A stretch of 35,547 nt of DNA, taken from positions 1-35,547 of the forward strand of contig JAEWMH010000219.1 of the NCBI GenBank assembly GCA_023393235.1, read 5' to 3'. Positions 7,323 through 16,457 of the stretch are shown here, piece by piece; position 1 is the stretch's first letter; the number at the start of each line of letters is the position of its first letter. The position numbers and the translations under genes were made by a program. A model generated the notes under the pieces. It was not told the DNA's origin. It was given only the letters and a program-made list of their open reading frames with translations, and did not search any database. The DNA comes from Bacillota bacterium (GTDB taxonomy: Bacteria; Bacillota; Bacilli; Paenibacillales; NBRC-103111).

Positions 7323-8270
7323 ATGGAATCCGTACAACCCAACACCGCCCTGCCTGGTCCACGGCCCGCATCACCCGGCAGCAGAAGGAACAAGCTCCGC
7401 ACCCGGGACAACTGGTATGGATACCTCTTTATATCGCCGATTGTGCTGGGTTTTGCCGCTTTTATGCTGGTGCCGATTATCTGGGCGCTGTACATGAGCT
7501 TTACCAATGAGTCGCTGATGGGCGGCTCGGCGTGGATCGGGCTGGACAATTATACCCGGGCATTCGGGGATGACCCGCTGTTCTGGACCTCGATGTTCAA
7601 CACCCTGTATTTCTCGGCGGGGCTGATTCCGCTGAACCTGGCATTGGCGCTGGGGCTGGCCCTGCTGCTGAACCGGAAAATTCCCGGCATCGGCCTTTTC
7701 CGTACGGCCATCTTTACCCCGGTTATTACCTCGGTTGTGGTCTGGGCCATCGTGTGGAAGTACATCTTCGCCACGGATGCAGGCCTGATCAACCAGCTGC
7801 TGAAGCTGGCGGGGGTAACGGGACCTGCGTGGCTGTATGATTTTGATTTGGCCATGCCGGTGGTGATTGTGGTCAGTGTGCTGAAGAATGTGGGACTCAA
7901 CATGGTGATCTTCCTGGCCGCTCTGCAGGATGTGCCCGCCATGTATTATGAGGCGGCCCGGATTGACGGGGCCAGCCGGATGCGGACCTTCCGGTCCATC
8001 ACATTGCCGATGATCTCCCCTTCGCTGTTTCTTGCTCTGGTGCTGACGCTGATCGGCTCACTGAAGGTGTTCGCCCAGATTCAGGTCATGACGGACGGCG
8101 GACCGGGCACCAGCACCCATGTCCTGGTCTATTATATCTATAAACAAGCCTTCAAGAACTTCGAGTTCGGCTATGCGTCCTCCATTGCCTTCATCCTCTT
8201 TTTCCTGGTGCTGGCCCTGACGCTGGTCCAATGGAATCTGCGCAAAAGGTGGGTGTACCATGAAGAATAA
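7323..8270 (+). CDS. sugar ABC transporter permease (MalF/UgpA type)
   Basis: 315 residues with about six membrane segments after a 35-residue polar N-terminus. The first is YGYLFISPIVLGFAAFMLVPII. The EAA loop that docks on the ATPase reads YEAARIDGASRMRTFRSITLPMISP, close to the canonical EAA---G---------I-LP. Family length is normal. AAAGGAG precedes the ATG. It overlaps the next permease gene by 11 bases. No ATPase gene lies nearby. Confidence 0.92.
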   Translation: MESVQPNTALPGPRPASPGSRRNKLRTRDNWYGYLFISPIVLGFAAFMLVPIIWALYMSFTNESLMGGSAWIGLDNYTRAFGDDPLFWTSMFNTLYFSAGLIPLNLALALGLALLLNRKIPGIGLFRTAIFTPVITSVVVWAIVWKYIFATDAGLINQLLKLAGVTGPAWLYDFDLAMPVVIVVSVLKNVGLNMVIFLAALQDVPAMYYEAARIDGASRMRTFRSITLPMISPSLFLALVLTLIGSLKVFAQIQVMTDGGPGTSTHVLVYYIYKQAFKNFEFGYASSIAFILFFLVLALTLVQWNLRKRWVYHEE

Positions 8271-9096
8271 CACGCTGCTACGCCGGCTTCCCGTATATGC
8301 GCTGCTAACGGCTGTGTCCGCCCTGGTCCTGTTTCCCTTCCTGTGGATGCTGACCACTGCCTTGAAGGATCCGACGAAGATCTTCCTGTTCCCGCCCCAA
8401 TGGATCCCCCAACCGGTGGCTTGGCGGAACTTCGCCGATGTATTCACTGCGCAGCCCAGCTTCCCGCTGTACTATTGGAACAGCTTGTATATCGCTGCTG
8501 TAGTCACAGCCGGGACCTGTCTCGTGTCCGCGCTGGGTGGCTACGCCTTCGCCAAGATCCCCTTCCGCTTCCGCAACGTGATCTTCCTGATACTGTTAAG
8601 CGGCATGATGATCCCCACCGAGGTGACGGCCATTCCCATGTTCGTCTGGATGACCAAGCTGAATCTGGCCAACACCCATTTTCCGCTGATTTTCCCGCCG
8701 ATGCTGGGCCGGGAGGGCTTGTTCGGCGTATTCCTGCTGCGCCAGTTCTTCATTACGGTGCCGGGGGAATTGGATGAAGCGGCCAAAATCGACGGCTGCA
8801 CCCCCTGGAAAACCTTCTGGCGGATCATGTTTCCTCTGGCAGGCCCGGCGTTGTCCACGCTGGCGATCTTCACCTTTCTGCACAGCTGGGACAATTACTT
8901 CGATCCCTTGATTTTTATCAGCACGGACCGCCTGTTCACCTTGCCCGTAGGGCTGAAGCTGTTCACCGATGCGGCGGGCACCCAATGGAATCTGCTGATG
9001 GCCGCCTCCGTTATGGCGACCTTGCCCCTGATGCTGGTGTTCTTCTTCGCCCAAAAGAAGTTTATTGAAGGTGTGGCCATGACCGGCTTGAAGTAG
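8260..9096 (+). CDS. carbohydrate ABC transporter permease (MalG/UgpE type)
   Basis: 278 residues and six predicted membrane segments, beginning LLTAVSALVLFPFLWMLTTALK. The EAA loop is DEAAKIDGCTPWKTFWRIMFPLAGP. It pairs with the upstream permease to form the membrane channel. Translation is coupled to it by an 11-base overlap, with AAAGGTGGG before the ATG. The shared ATPase is expected to be an MsmX/UgpC-type protein from elsewhere in the genome. Confidence 0.92.
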   Translation: MKNNTLLRRLPVYALLTAVSALVLFPFLWMLTTALKDPTKIFLFPPQWIPQPVAWRNFADVFTAQPSFPLYYWNSLYIAAVVTAGTCLVSALGGYAFAKIPFRFRNVIFLILLSGMMIPTEVTAIPMFVWMTKLNLANTHFPLIFPPMLGREGLFGVFLLRQFFITVPGELDEAAKIDGCTPWKTFWRIMFPLAGPALSTLAIFTFLHSWDNYFDPLIFISTDRLFTLPVGLKLFTDAAGTQWNLLMAASVMATLPLMLVFFFAQKKFIEGVAMTGLK

Positions 9097-9228
9097 GGCT
9101 GCACTTCCAGTGCCGCGGCTTTCCTTACTCCGAAATTATGGTAATTAAAGCGGTGTTATCCCAAATCAATTTTCTGTCCTGAGATCCCCGCTCCCTGCAT
9201 AAGCATGTTGGGGAGAGGAGTGGAAGGT

Positions 9229-9576
9229 ATGGACAAGAAGGTGAAGCGTTATTACGATTTGAAGCAGAAGCAAAAGGAGCTGGAGCAGGAGCTGTCGGAG
9301 CTGCGTACCGAGATTCTGCAGCACAGCGAAACGCTGGATGCCCAGGAATGGGAGGCGGGCAGCTACCGGGTGAAGCTGGTGCTTCAGGAGCGCAAGGAAT
9401 ATGACGAGGAGAGGCTGTACCAGGCCTTGCCCGATCCCGAGGTATGGAGACTGTTATCCAAACCGGATGCGGCCAAAATTGCCGGGCTGGTGAAGCTGAA
9501 GGTGATCTCCGAGGAGAAGCTGAAGGATACGTATGATACCAAAACCGTTCCGCTGTTATATGTGGAACGGAAATAA
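9229..9576 (+). CDS. small coiled-coil protein, function unknown
   Basis: 115 residues from the ATG at 9229. I prefer this start to the in-frame ATG at 9205 because GAGAGGAG (9213-9220) sits at good spacing before it. Residues 2-40 are a charged heptad-rich helix (YYDLKQKQKELEQELSEL), followed by a small mixed-sequence domain containing YRVKLVLQERKEYDEERLY and ending LLYVERK. There is no signal peptide, membrane segment or known motif. The shape recalls small phage-type or scaffold proteins, but I do not recognise a family. It stands alone, ending in its own terminator. Confidence 0.75.
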   Translation: MDKKVKRYYDLKQKQKELEQELSELRTEILQHSETLDAQEWEAGSYRVKLVLQERKEYDEERLYQALPDPEVWRLLSKPDAAKIAGLVKLKVISEEKLKDTYDTKTVPLLYVERK

Positions 9577-9598
9577 ACCGGCGCCTGCCGGTTTTTTT
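9577..9598 (+). terminator. rho-independent terminator
   Basis: ACCGGC (9577-9582), loop GCCT, GCCGGT (9587-9592), then a seven-base T run. It ends the small coiled-coil gene. Confidence 0.9.
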
Positions 9599-9690
9599 AT
9601 TTCTGGAAAAGGAAGGGCGGTCCGGTTGTCAGGATTATGTTCGATATCCTGCAAAAGTGGATAGGTATGGCAGGAAACCTGCCGGAAATA

Positions 9691-9720
9691 TTGTTCCTTA
9701 AGGCAAAATGCGTGTATAGT
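9691..9720 (+). promoter_or_regulatory. candidate sigma-A promoter of the PAS kinase gene
   Basis: TTGTTC (9691-9696) and TATAGT (9715-9720) are 18 bases apart, 46 bases upstream of the chosen start codon. Confidence 0.5.
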
Positions 9721-9765
9721 AAGAAATGGCAGGACTTTAGTCTGGGTGAACAGGAAGGAGTAGAC

Positions 9766-11580
9766 ATGGAACCCAATTCATCCGTACATAACGAGAGCTG
9801 TGACCGGAAAGTGGCAATACGCAAGTGGAATACAACTTCTTATTTTTATCACCAATCCGCGCCAGTATTTCTATTAAACCGGAAGGGGGAATTTATCCAG
9901 GCCAACTCCAAATTCCAGGAGATCTATGGTAGCCGGATTATAGGCGGACATTATCATAATGTGATGCAGAAGGATGACATTCTCCGGGCAGATGAGATCT
10001 TCCAGCAGACGCTGAAGGGGGAAACGATAACGGTCGACGGCATAGAATATCCTTGTTCTCAGGGAATGCGGTACTATCAGGTAACCACCATGCCCTGGTC
10101 TGAAGGGGAGACCGTCAACGGAGTGTTCTGTATCGTTCAGGATATCACGGAGCATAAAACGGCTGAAGAAGCCTTACGGAGGAGTGAGGCGGCACTTCGG
10201 GTGTCTCTTCACATAGCCAAACTGGGCAAATGGGAATGGGACGTGCACGACAGGTCCATCCATCTCTCCGACGAAATGTATGTGATTCTCGGATTGGGGC
10301 CGGACAGCACAAAGGATGAGATTTTTTCCTGCTGGAAAAGAGTCCATCCGGATGATCTTACCCAATTTAATGAGTCTGTGAAACATCTGCTGGCGGGAAA
10401 TGCCACCACCTTCCGCTTCCGCTATTTCCATCCGAACGGGGCATTGCGGCATCTGGAGATGGTAGGGGAGCACCTCATAGACGAGCGGCTCCAGATGAGC
10501 CGTCTTATCGTCACCACCCGGGATGTGACGGAAACCGTGGAGAACGAGGAGAAGCTGCGCAAAAGCGAGGAGCTGTACAGGCTGATCTCGGAGAACTCCC
10601 AGGATTTCATTACGCTGGGCGATGGCAGTGGGGAAATCTACTATGTTTCGCCCGGTGTCCGGCATCTGTTGGGTTATGAGCCCGAGGAAATGATCGGGAA
10701 GCAGCGCTCTTATTATTATCATCCGGATCATACGAAGGATGCGGAGATGCCGCCGGGCAAAGACATGCATATCGCCACTGTCCGCTGCCGCCATAAACAC
10801 GGCCATTATGTGTGGATCGAGCTTTCCACCAAGCTTATTTACGATGAGAAAGGCAACGTGGCCAGGCAGTTAGGCATCGGCAGGGATATTACCGACCGGA
10901 TGGCGGCTGAGGAGATTGTGCTCAAGTCGGAGAAGCTTACCCTTACCGGTCAGCTGGCGGCGGGAATTGCCCATGAAATCCGCAATCCGCTGACGGCCAT
11001 TAAAGGGTTTCTGCAGCTGTTGGACGGGGGCTTCCCCCTGCGCAAGGATCATGTTGCGGTTATGAGCTCCGAGCTGATGCGGATCGAGAGCATTCTCAAT
11101 GAGCTGCTGCTTTTGGCCAAGCCCCATGAACTGAAGTTTTACCAGCGGGATGTGAATCAGATCGTCCAGCAGGTGGTAACGCTCATGGAGACGGAAGCCA
11201 ATATGAAGAATGTCGTCCTGAGCTTTTGTCCCCGGGAAGGCAGCATTCCGGTGGCATGCGACGAAAACCAGCTGAAGCAGGTTTTTATCAACTTCATTAA
11301 GAATGGTATGGAATCGATGCCCGGCGGGGGTAAGCTGTTCGTGCACACAGAAATCAAGGATCAGAAAGCAATCATAACCTTCGAGGATTTCGGTACAGGT
11401 ATACCTGAGGATGTGCTGGGGCGGATCGGCCAGCCGTTTCTGACCACCAAGGAGAAGGGGACCGGACTGGGACTTGCCGTCAGCTTCAGTATTATTGAAA
11501 ATCATAATGGTACCGTTATGGTCAAAAGCGAGTTGGGCAAAGGCACGTTATTCACGGTACAGCTGCCTTTGGCCAAATGA
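9766..11580 (+). CDS. soluble multi-PAS sensor histidine kinase, sporulation-kinase type
   Basis: 604 residues from the ATG at 9766, chosen because AGGAAGGAG lies just upstream and a promoter-like sequence lies inside the longer frame that begins at 9637. There is no membrane segment, so it is cytoplasmic. Three PAS regions are visible: about 25-130 (PVFLLNRKGEFIQANSKFQEIYG), 140-250 (PAS_3-like, LGKWEWDVHDRSIHLSDEMY) and 258-375 (DFITLGDGSGEIYYVSPGVRHLLGYEPEEMIG). HisKA follows with His403 in GIAHEIRNPL, then HATPase_c with DFGTGI and the GTGLGL box. No regulator gene is adjacent. This is the architecture of KinA/KinE-type kinases that feed the Spo0F phosphorelay, so a role in sporulation or biofilm entry is an inference. 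Confidence 0.88.
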   Translation: MEPNSSVHNESCDRKVAIRKWNTTSYFYHQSAPVFLLNRKGEFIQANSKFQEIYGSRIIGGHYHNVMQKDDILRADEIFQQTLKGETITVDGIEYPCSQGMRYYQVTTMPWSEGETVNGVFCIVQDITEHKTAEEALRRSEAALRVSLHIAKLGKWEWDVHDRSIHLSDEMYVILGLGPDSTKDEIFSCWKRVHPDDLTQFNESVKHLLAGNATTFRFRYFHPNGALRHLEMVGEHLIDERLQMSRLIVTTRDVTETVENEEKLRKSEELYRLISENSQDFITLGDGSGEIYYVSPGVRHLLGYEPEEMIGKQRSYYYHPDHTKDAEMPPGKDMHIATVRCRHKHGHYVWIELSTKLIYDEKGNVARQLGIGRDITDRMAAEEIVLKSEKLTLTGQLAAGIAHEIRNPLTAIKGFLQLLDGGFPLRKDHVAVMSSELMRIESILNELLLLAKPHELKFYQRDVNQIVQQVVTLMETEANMKNVVLSFCPREGSIPVACDENQLKQVFINFIKNGMESMPGGGKLFVHTEIKDQKAIITFEDFGTGIPEDVLGRIGQPFLTTKEKGTGLGLAVSFSIIENHNGTVMVKSELGKGTLFTVQLPLAK

Positions 11581-11592
11581 ATATACATAGCC

Positions 11593-11632
11593 AAAAGCCG
11601 TCACAGCCCATAAGGGGCAAGGACGGCTTTTT
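11593..11632. terminator. bidirectional terminator between convergent genes
   Basis: AAAAGCCGTC (11593-11602) pairs perfectly with GACGGCTTTT (11622-11631). The arms supply A/T tracts in both directions, so it can end both the PAS kinase (plus) and the YitT pair (minus). Confidence 0.88.
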
Positions 11633-11680
11633 ATGTTTGCGGCCGGTGGCTCGGGAGCCCGGCAGAACCGGCATTGTGGG

Positions 11681-12577
11681 TTATCCCAGCTCGGCCAGAT
11701 CCTGAATGGAGCTGACGCCCATTGTCGCTTTGGGATCCACCTGTTCCACAATATGCAGCACCGCATCACCCTGGCGTTTGGGGATGGTAAGATACAGCTC
11801 GTTGGGCCTCGTGGCCGCATGTACCGGCTCCATGAAGCCGATGCCGGGGGTTCCAGCCAGCGCCTTGCGGATGGCATCGGGGCGTGTGGTCCGGATCCAA
11901 ACGGCTTGGTAGCGTTGGAGAAGCCGGGTGGTTTTTTTGGTGACGGCCATGGCTACAGCATAGGTGACGACGGAATAGACGGCCTGGTCCCATCCGAAAA
12001 TAAATCCCGCTAAGCCCAGCAAGGCCAGATTCACCAGGGTGATCAGCTCGTCGGTGGACAGAGGCAGGCGCTTATTCATATAGCGGGCTGCCGTTTGGAC
12101 ACCGTCCATGGGCCCGGAATACGCCAGCACCAAACCGGCTCCTGCACCGAGGAACAGACCGCCGGCCAGGGCGGCCAAGGGCGGGTCCTCCACCAGAGGC
12201 GGGAAGGGATGAAGCAGCAGGGTAATCCCGCTAAGGAGAAGAAAGCCGAAGGCGGTGAGGAAGAAGCGGCTCCGTTCCTTGGCGAAGCTGCTGTACACCA
12301 CATAGGGCAGGTTGAGGATGAATAAAATAAGCCCCATTTTCATCTCGGTCATATGGGACAGGAGGCTGGACAAGCCATGTATACCTCCTGGAATAATGCG
12401 GTTTGGGGTAAGGAACATCTCGAGCCCAAAAGCGGCCAGGCAGGCCCCGGCTCCTACCGGGATCAGCCGTTTCCAGCCGGTCAAGGCTCCAGAGGGTGGA
12501 GCGGATGATGCGGGATTGCGGGATATATTGGGCTCAGCGCGATTCCTGTCTTTCCGTTTTCGGTACAGAGGAAGCAC
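11681..12577 (-). CDS. YitT-family membrane protein (second of a tandem pair)
   Basis: 298 residues with a GTG start preceded by GGAGAGGAGG at slightly long spacing. After a basic 35-residue N-terminus there are about five or six membrane segments with the family signatures: LEMFLTPNRIIPGGIHGLSSLL early, and SGPMDGVQTAARYMNKR in the middle. A soluble C-terminal DUF2179 domain follows (about 220-298, WIRTTRPDAIRKAL, then HIVEQVDPKATMGVSSIQDL). The function of the YitT/DUF161 family is not established. It lies 75 bases downstream of its paralogue and is most likely co-transcribed with it. Confidence 0.88.
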   Translation of the reverse strand: MLPLYRKRKDRNRAEPNISRNPASSAPPSGALTGWKRLIPVGAGACLAAFGLEMFLTPNRIIPGGIHGLSSLLSHMTEMKMGLILFILNLPYVVYSSFAKERSRFFLTAFGFLLLSGITLLLHPFPPLVEDPPLAALAGGLFLGAGAGLVLAYSGPMDGVQTAARYMNKRLPLSTDELITLVNLALLGLAGFIFGWDQAVYSVVTYAVAMAVTKKTTRLLQRYQAVWIRTTRPDAIRKALAGTPGIGFMEPVHAATRPNELYLTIPKRQGDAVLHIVEQVDPKATMGVSSIQDLAELG

Positions 12578-12652
12578 GGCGCTTTTTCCCCCTCCTCTCC
12601 CATTCGCCGCGGGATCAAATGCCGCATTTGTGTCTATCCTTGGCTCCCGGGT

Positions 12653-13561
12653 CTAGTGAATGTTCTTCTTCTTGAAGCGCCCGCCCTTCACATCGTGGAT
12701 ATTGCCTACGGCCAGGAAGGCTTTGGGATCGATTTCGTCCACAATGGATTTAAGCTTGGCTTCCTCGAGGCGGGTGATCACACAGAAGATGACCTTCTTC
12801 TCGTTGCCTGTATATGCGCCTTCCCCGTTCAGATAGGTTACACCCCGGCCCAGACGGTCGATAATGGAGGAGGCAATCTCCTGGTTCCGCTCGCTGATGA
12901 TCCAGACGGATTTGGACTCCTCGAAGCCCTCAATGGTCAAATCGATCATCTTGAATGCGATATAATAGGCAATGAGCGAATACATGGCGTTATTCCAGCC
13001 GAAAACAAATCCGGCGCTGGCCAGAATGAACAGATTGAAGAACATGACAGTTTCGCCTACGGACATAGGCAGCTTTTTGGAGAAGACGATGGCGACGATT
13101 TCGGTCCCGTCCAACGATCCGCCGGACCGGATAACCAGGCCTACGCCCGTGCCGAGAATAATTCCGCCGAAGACGGCAGCCAGAAGAGGATCAATGGTAA
13201 GCGGTTGAACGGGATGTAGGAGATTGGTGCCGATGGACATCACAGCAACCGAAAAAAGCGTGGATAAGGCGAAGGTTTTGCCGATTTGCTTATAACCCAG
13301 GAATAAGAAGGGGAGATTTAAGACGAACAGGAAAAGTCCCAGGTTCCAGCCGCTCAGATGGGACGCGATAATGGAGATGCCTACGATGCCGCCGTCAATA
13401 ATATTGTTGGGGACCAGGAAAATTTCCAGACCTACGGAAACCAGGCTTGCACCTACCAGCATCATAAACACGCGCCAGAGAAACTTTTGGGTGGACAAAC
13501 GCGTATGGCTGGGCTGGGTGTAGACCTTTACCTCCTCCAAGGTCCGCACTTGTTCATTCAT
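12653..13561 (-). CDS. YitT-family membrane protein (first of a tandem pair)
   Basis: 302 residues. Membrane segments run from about residue 30 to 195, with VGLEIFLVPNNIIDGGIVG and SGGSLDGTEIVAI, the same positions that carry conserved Gly/Asp in its neighbour. The C-terminal DUF2179 domain (about 220-295) contains VTYLNGEGAYTGNEKKVIF and ends in a basic KGGRFKKKNIH tail. The sequence is closer to the typical B. subtilis YitT family than the downstream copy. AGAGGTGAT precedes the ATG and a good promoter lies at 13645-13673. Role unknown. Confidence 0.9.
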   Translation of the reverse strand: MNEQVRTLEEVKVYTQPSHTRLSTQKFLWRVFMMLVGASLVSVGLEIFLVPNNIIDGGIVGISIIASHLSGWNLGLFLFVLNLPFLFLGYKQIGKTFALSTLFSVAVMSIGTNLLHPVQPLTIDPLLAAVFGGIILGTGVGLVIRSGGSLDGTEIVAIVFSKKLPMSVGETVMFFNLFILASAGFVFGWNNAMYSLIAYYIAFKMIDLTIEGFEESKSVWIISERNQEIASSIIDRLGRGVTYLNGEGAYTGNEKKVIFCVITRLEEAKLKSIVDEIDPKAFLAVGNIHDVKGGRFKKKNIH

Positions 13562-13644
13562 AAGCCATCACCTCTATGGTAAAGTATGTCATTGGCCCTG
13601 CGAAAAGGAGCGAATTATGGCGAGTTCGTATATTCTTCATAATA

Positions 13645-13673
13645 ATTGTATCCAAACGTATACAAAAAATCAA
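13645..13673 (-). promoter_or_regulatory. sigma-A promoter of the YitT pair
   Basis: On the minus strand TTGATT (13673-13668) and TACAAT (13650-13645) are separated by exactly 17 bases, 84 bases before the ATG of the first YitT gene. The spacer contains the palindrome GTATAC. Confidence 0.7.
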
Positions 13674-13769
13674 GTTGGTTGAGAAAAGTTGAACAAGCTG
13701 GAAATAGCCGCAAAGGCCTGCCCCATGGTATTCTATGGTTGGGAAAGCCTGGTTTAAGGTGGTGTCGGA

Positions 13770-16430
13770 ATGACGGAAAAAAAGATGGGGGCGGCGGATC
13801 ACCGCCTCAAAAGGCTGTTGGTGCTTTACGGACCCAAGCTGTTGAAGATTGCGGTTCCTGCGGCAGTTATTGCATTGGTTTTTTGGGAAGGGAAAAAGGA
13901 GCTGGCCGGGATCGATATTTCGGTGGCCATTCATCTTGTGAACCGGATACATGTGTGGCAGCTGGCGGTGCTGGCTTTTTTTGGTTTGGCTGCTGTACTG
14001 ATGATGAGCGGATATGATCTTCTGTTTGCCCGGGAACAGGCGGGACGGGGTCAGTCTCTTCCGGCGGGGCGGGTGCTCCGGATCTCCTGGATTGCCAATA
14101 CCTTCAATAACGTAATGGGCTTCGCCGGGTTTACGGGGGCGGGGCTCCGGTTGGTGCTGTACAAAAGAGCGGGAGCGTCTATGCAGGAGGTGGCGCGGTA
14201 TCTGGTGTTTTTGTCCTTCGCCATGATCACGGGCCTCTCCGCCCTATGCTGGCTGTTCCTGGCCGGCATCCTGCCGGGCGCTTATTTGTTCGCGGATTAC
14301 GGCTGGCTGCGGCTGGCCGTATGGGGAATGGCCCTGTATTTGCCGGTTTATCTGGCGCTGCTGCGGTTCCCCCGGGCCTTCCGCCGGTGGGTAAAGCCGG
14401 AGCACTTCCCGGATATGCGGCTCGGATTGCTGGCTGCAGGGGCTTCAGCCATGGAATGGTTGTCTGCGGCAGGAATGCTGGTGGCCTGTGCGTCGGCAGC
14501 CGGGGTTCACATTCCGCCTGTGCATCTCCTGGGGATGTTCGCCATCGCCGCGGCAGCGGGTATTTTCAGCATGGCTCCGGGGGGCTTCGGGGCGATGGAT
14601 ATGGTGCTGCTCCTGGCCATGAGCGGGTATGGGGTCAATCCGGACAAGGCCATGGCCGCGCTAATCCTGTTCCGGGTGTTCTATTATCTGCTGCCCTGGA
14701 CCATCGGGCTGTTTCTTGCGGCTGTGGAATGGATGCCCAAACGGGAGAAGCTGGCGGAGGCCGGTTCGGAGCTGTGGGAGAAATCCATGAGCGGGTGGCA
14801 GCGCTTCTGGTCCTGGCCGGGACAAAACCGGCTGCTGGGGGATATGGGCATTTGGGCTTTGTCGGCGCTTGTGCTGCTGTCCGGCAGTGTGCTGCTGCTG
14901 TCGGCTGCTACTCCGGAGATTATCGGACGGATGAGCAGCCTCCATCAATTCATCACCCCGCTGACCATGAAGCTGTCCCATCAAATTACGGTTGTGGTGG
15001 GTTTTATCCTGATTATGCTGTCCCGGGGGATTCATCTCAAGCTTAGACGGGCATACCGGCTGACGGTGCTCCTTCTTGGGTTGGGCGCATTCTTCTCTCT
15101 CCTGAAGGGGTTGGATTTCGAAGAAGCCATTCTGCTTTCTTCGGTAGCGGTTCTGCTGTATATTTCCCGGGAGCGGTTTTACCGCAGCCATGCAGCGGTC
15201 CAAGGCAGAACCCTGGCTTTCTGGTTCGCCGTCACGCTATTGGTGGGGGCCTGTTATTATCTGGTGGGCGACTGGTCCCGGCCCATTCCTTATCATTGGC
15301 TGTCGCCCAAACACGGGCATGAAATTTTGGTTCTGCGCGAAAGAGAGCTGATCCGCAGCGGCATCGTGGGGTTGGCGACGTCCTGGCTGTTTTTCTCCGT
15401 CTGGTTCTGGCTGCGGCCCAAAGGGCCGGCATTGGGAGGACCGGGAGAGGAGGAGCTGGAGCGGCTCCGGCTGCTGCTGGAGCGTTTCCCGGGAACGCCC
15501 TTGACCCATCTGGTTTATCTGCGGGACAAAAGCTTCTTCTGGGGAGCCAAAGGCGAGGTGTTGTTTTATTACGCCCGCAGCAGGAGCACCTTAGTGGTGC
15601 TGGGTGATCCGGTGGGGAACCCCGGCAAGTTCCGGGAGGCGCTCCGGGAGTTCCGGGATTACGCCGACGCCTGGGTGCTGACTCCGGTTTTCTACCAGAT
15701 TTCCGACCGTTATATGCCCCTGTACCACCAGGCCGGCTTCCGCTTCTTCAAGCTGGGGGAGGAGGGTTTTGCGGATGTGCGGACCTTCCAATTAACGGGC
15801 AAAAGCAAGGCTGATCTGCGCACCGTGCGCAACCGGTTTGAGCGGGAGGGCTGCACCTTCGACATGATGGACGGCCCCTTGCCGGATGAGGTCATGGAGG
15901 AGCTGCGGGTTGTATCCGGGAGCTGGCTGGGCAACCGTGCCGAGAAGGGGTTTTCCCTGGGCTGGTTCGACGAGGACTATATCCGGCGGAGCTCGGTGGC
16001 GGTGGTGCGTTCTGCGGAAGGGAAGGTGATGGCCTTCGCCACCTTCATGCCGTGTTATGACCGCGGTGTAACGGCCTCCATTGACCTGATGCGTTTTGCC
16101 TCGGATGCCGGCAAAGGCGCCATGGATTACATGTTTCTGCGTTTGTTCGAATGGGCCAGGGAGGCGGGCTTCCAGCGCTTCAATCTGGGGATGGCGCCGT
16201 TGTCCAGCGTAGGGGATGAGCCCTACTCCCTGCGGGAGGAGCGTGTGGCCAATCTGGTTTATCTCCATGCCAATTATTTGTACAAATTTAAGGGACTCCG
16301 CCGGTTTAAGGAAAAATTCGACCCGGTGTGGGAAACACGTTATTTGGCTTACCCCCAGGGGGCACCTCTGGTTAAGGTGATGCTGCATGCCGCCATGCTT
16401 GTGAACCGGAAGATACGGGTGAAAAGGTAA
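13770..16430 (+). CDS. mprF: MprF: aminoacyl-phosphatidylglycerol synthase and flippase
   Basis: 886 residues, close to the 840-860 usual for MprF. The N-terminal two thirds (about 25-540) form the multi-pass flippase and membrane-bound part: conserved NNVMGFAGFTGAGLRLVLYKR near residue 110 and MAPGGFGAMDMVLLLAMSGYG near 270. The C-terminal soluble DUF2156 synthase domain (about 560-880) has the acetyltransferase-like core: FFWGAKGEVLFYYARSRS, GDPVG, FQLTGKSKADLRTVRNRFE and KGAMDYMFLRLFEWAREAGF followed by FNLGMAPLSSVG. It transfers lysine (or another amino acid) from charged tRNA to phosphatidylglycerol and flips the product, reducing the net negative surface charge and giving resistance to cationic peptides. 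Which amino acid it uses cannot be told by eye. The hydrolase gene starts 27 bases downstream. Confidence 0.95.
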   Translation: MTEKKMGAADHRLKRLLVLYGPKLLKIAVPAAVIALVFWEGKKELAGIDISVAIHLVNRIHVWQLAVLAFFGLAAVLMMSGYDLLFAREQAGRGQSLPAGRVLRISWIANTFNNVMGFAGFTGAGLRLVLYKRAGASMQEVARYLVFLSFAMITGLSALCWLFLAGILPGAYLFADYGWLRLAVWGMALYLPVYLALLRFPRAFRRWVKPEHFPDMRLGLLAAGASAMEWLSAAGMLVACASAAGVHIPPVHLLGMFAIAAAAGIFSMAPGGFGAMDMVLLLAMSGYGVNPDKAMAALILFRVFYYLLPWTIGLFLAAVEWMPKREKLAEAGSELWEKSMSGWQRFWSWPGQNRLLGDMGIWALSALVLLSGSVLLLSAATPEIIGRMSSLHQFITPLTMKLSHQITVVVGFILIMLSRGIHLKLRRAYRLTVLLLGLGAFFSLLKGLDFEEAILLSSVAVLLYISRERFYRSHAAVQGRTLAFWFAVTLLVGACYYLVGDWSRPIPYHWLSPKHGHEILVLRERELIRSGIVGLATSWLFFSVWFWLRPKGPALGGPGEEELERLRLLLERFPGTPLTHLVYLRDKSFFWGAKGEVLFYYARSRSTLVVLGDPVGNPGKFREALREFRDYADAWVLTPVFYQISDRYMPLYHQAGFRFFKLGEEGFADVRTFQLTGKSKADLRTVRNRFEREGCTFDMMDGPLPDEVMEELRVVSGSWLGNRAEKGFSLGWFDEDYIRRSSVAVVRSAEGKVMAFATFMPCYDRGVTASIDLMRFASDAGKGAMDYMFLRLFEWAREAGFQRFNLGMAPLSSVGDEPYSLREERVANLVYLHANYLYKFKGLRRFKEKFDPVWETRYLAYPQGAPLVKVMLHAAMLVNRKIRVKR

Positions 16431-16457
16431 AACTGTTCTCGGAGGGAGGTCGCCCGG

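Noticed and set aside
13646..14017. Short plus-strand frame overlapping the start of mprF
   Set aside because: Out of frame with mprF, and its translation resembles no protein family; the region holds the YitT promoter.
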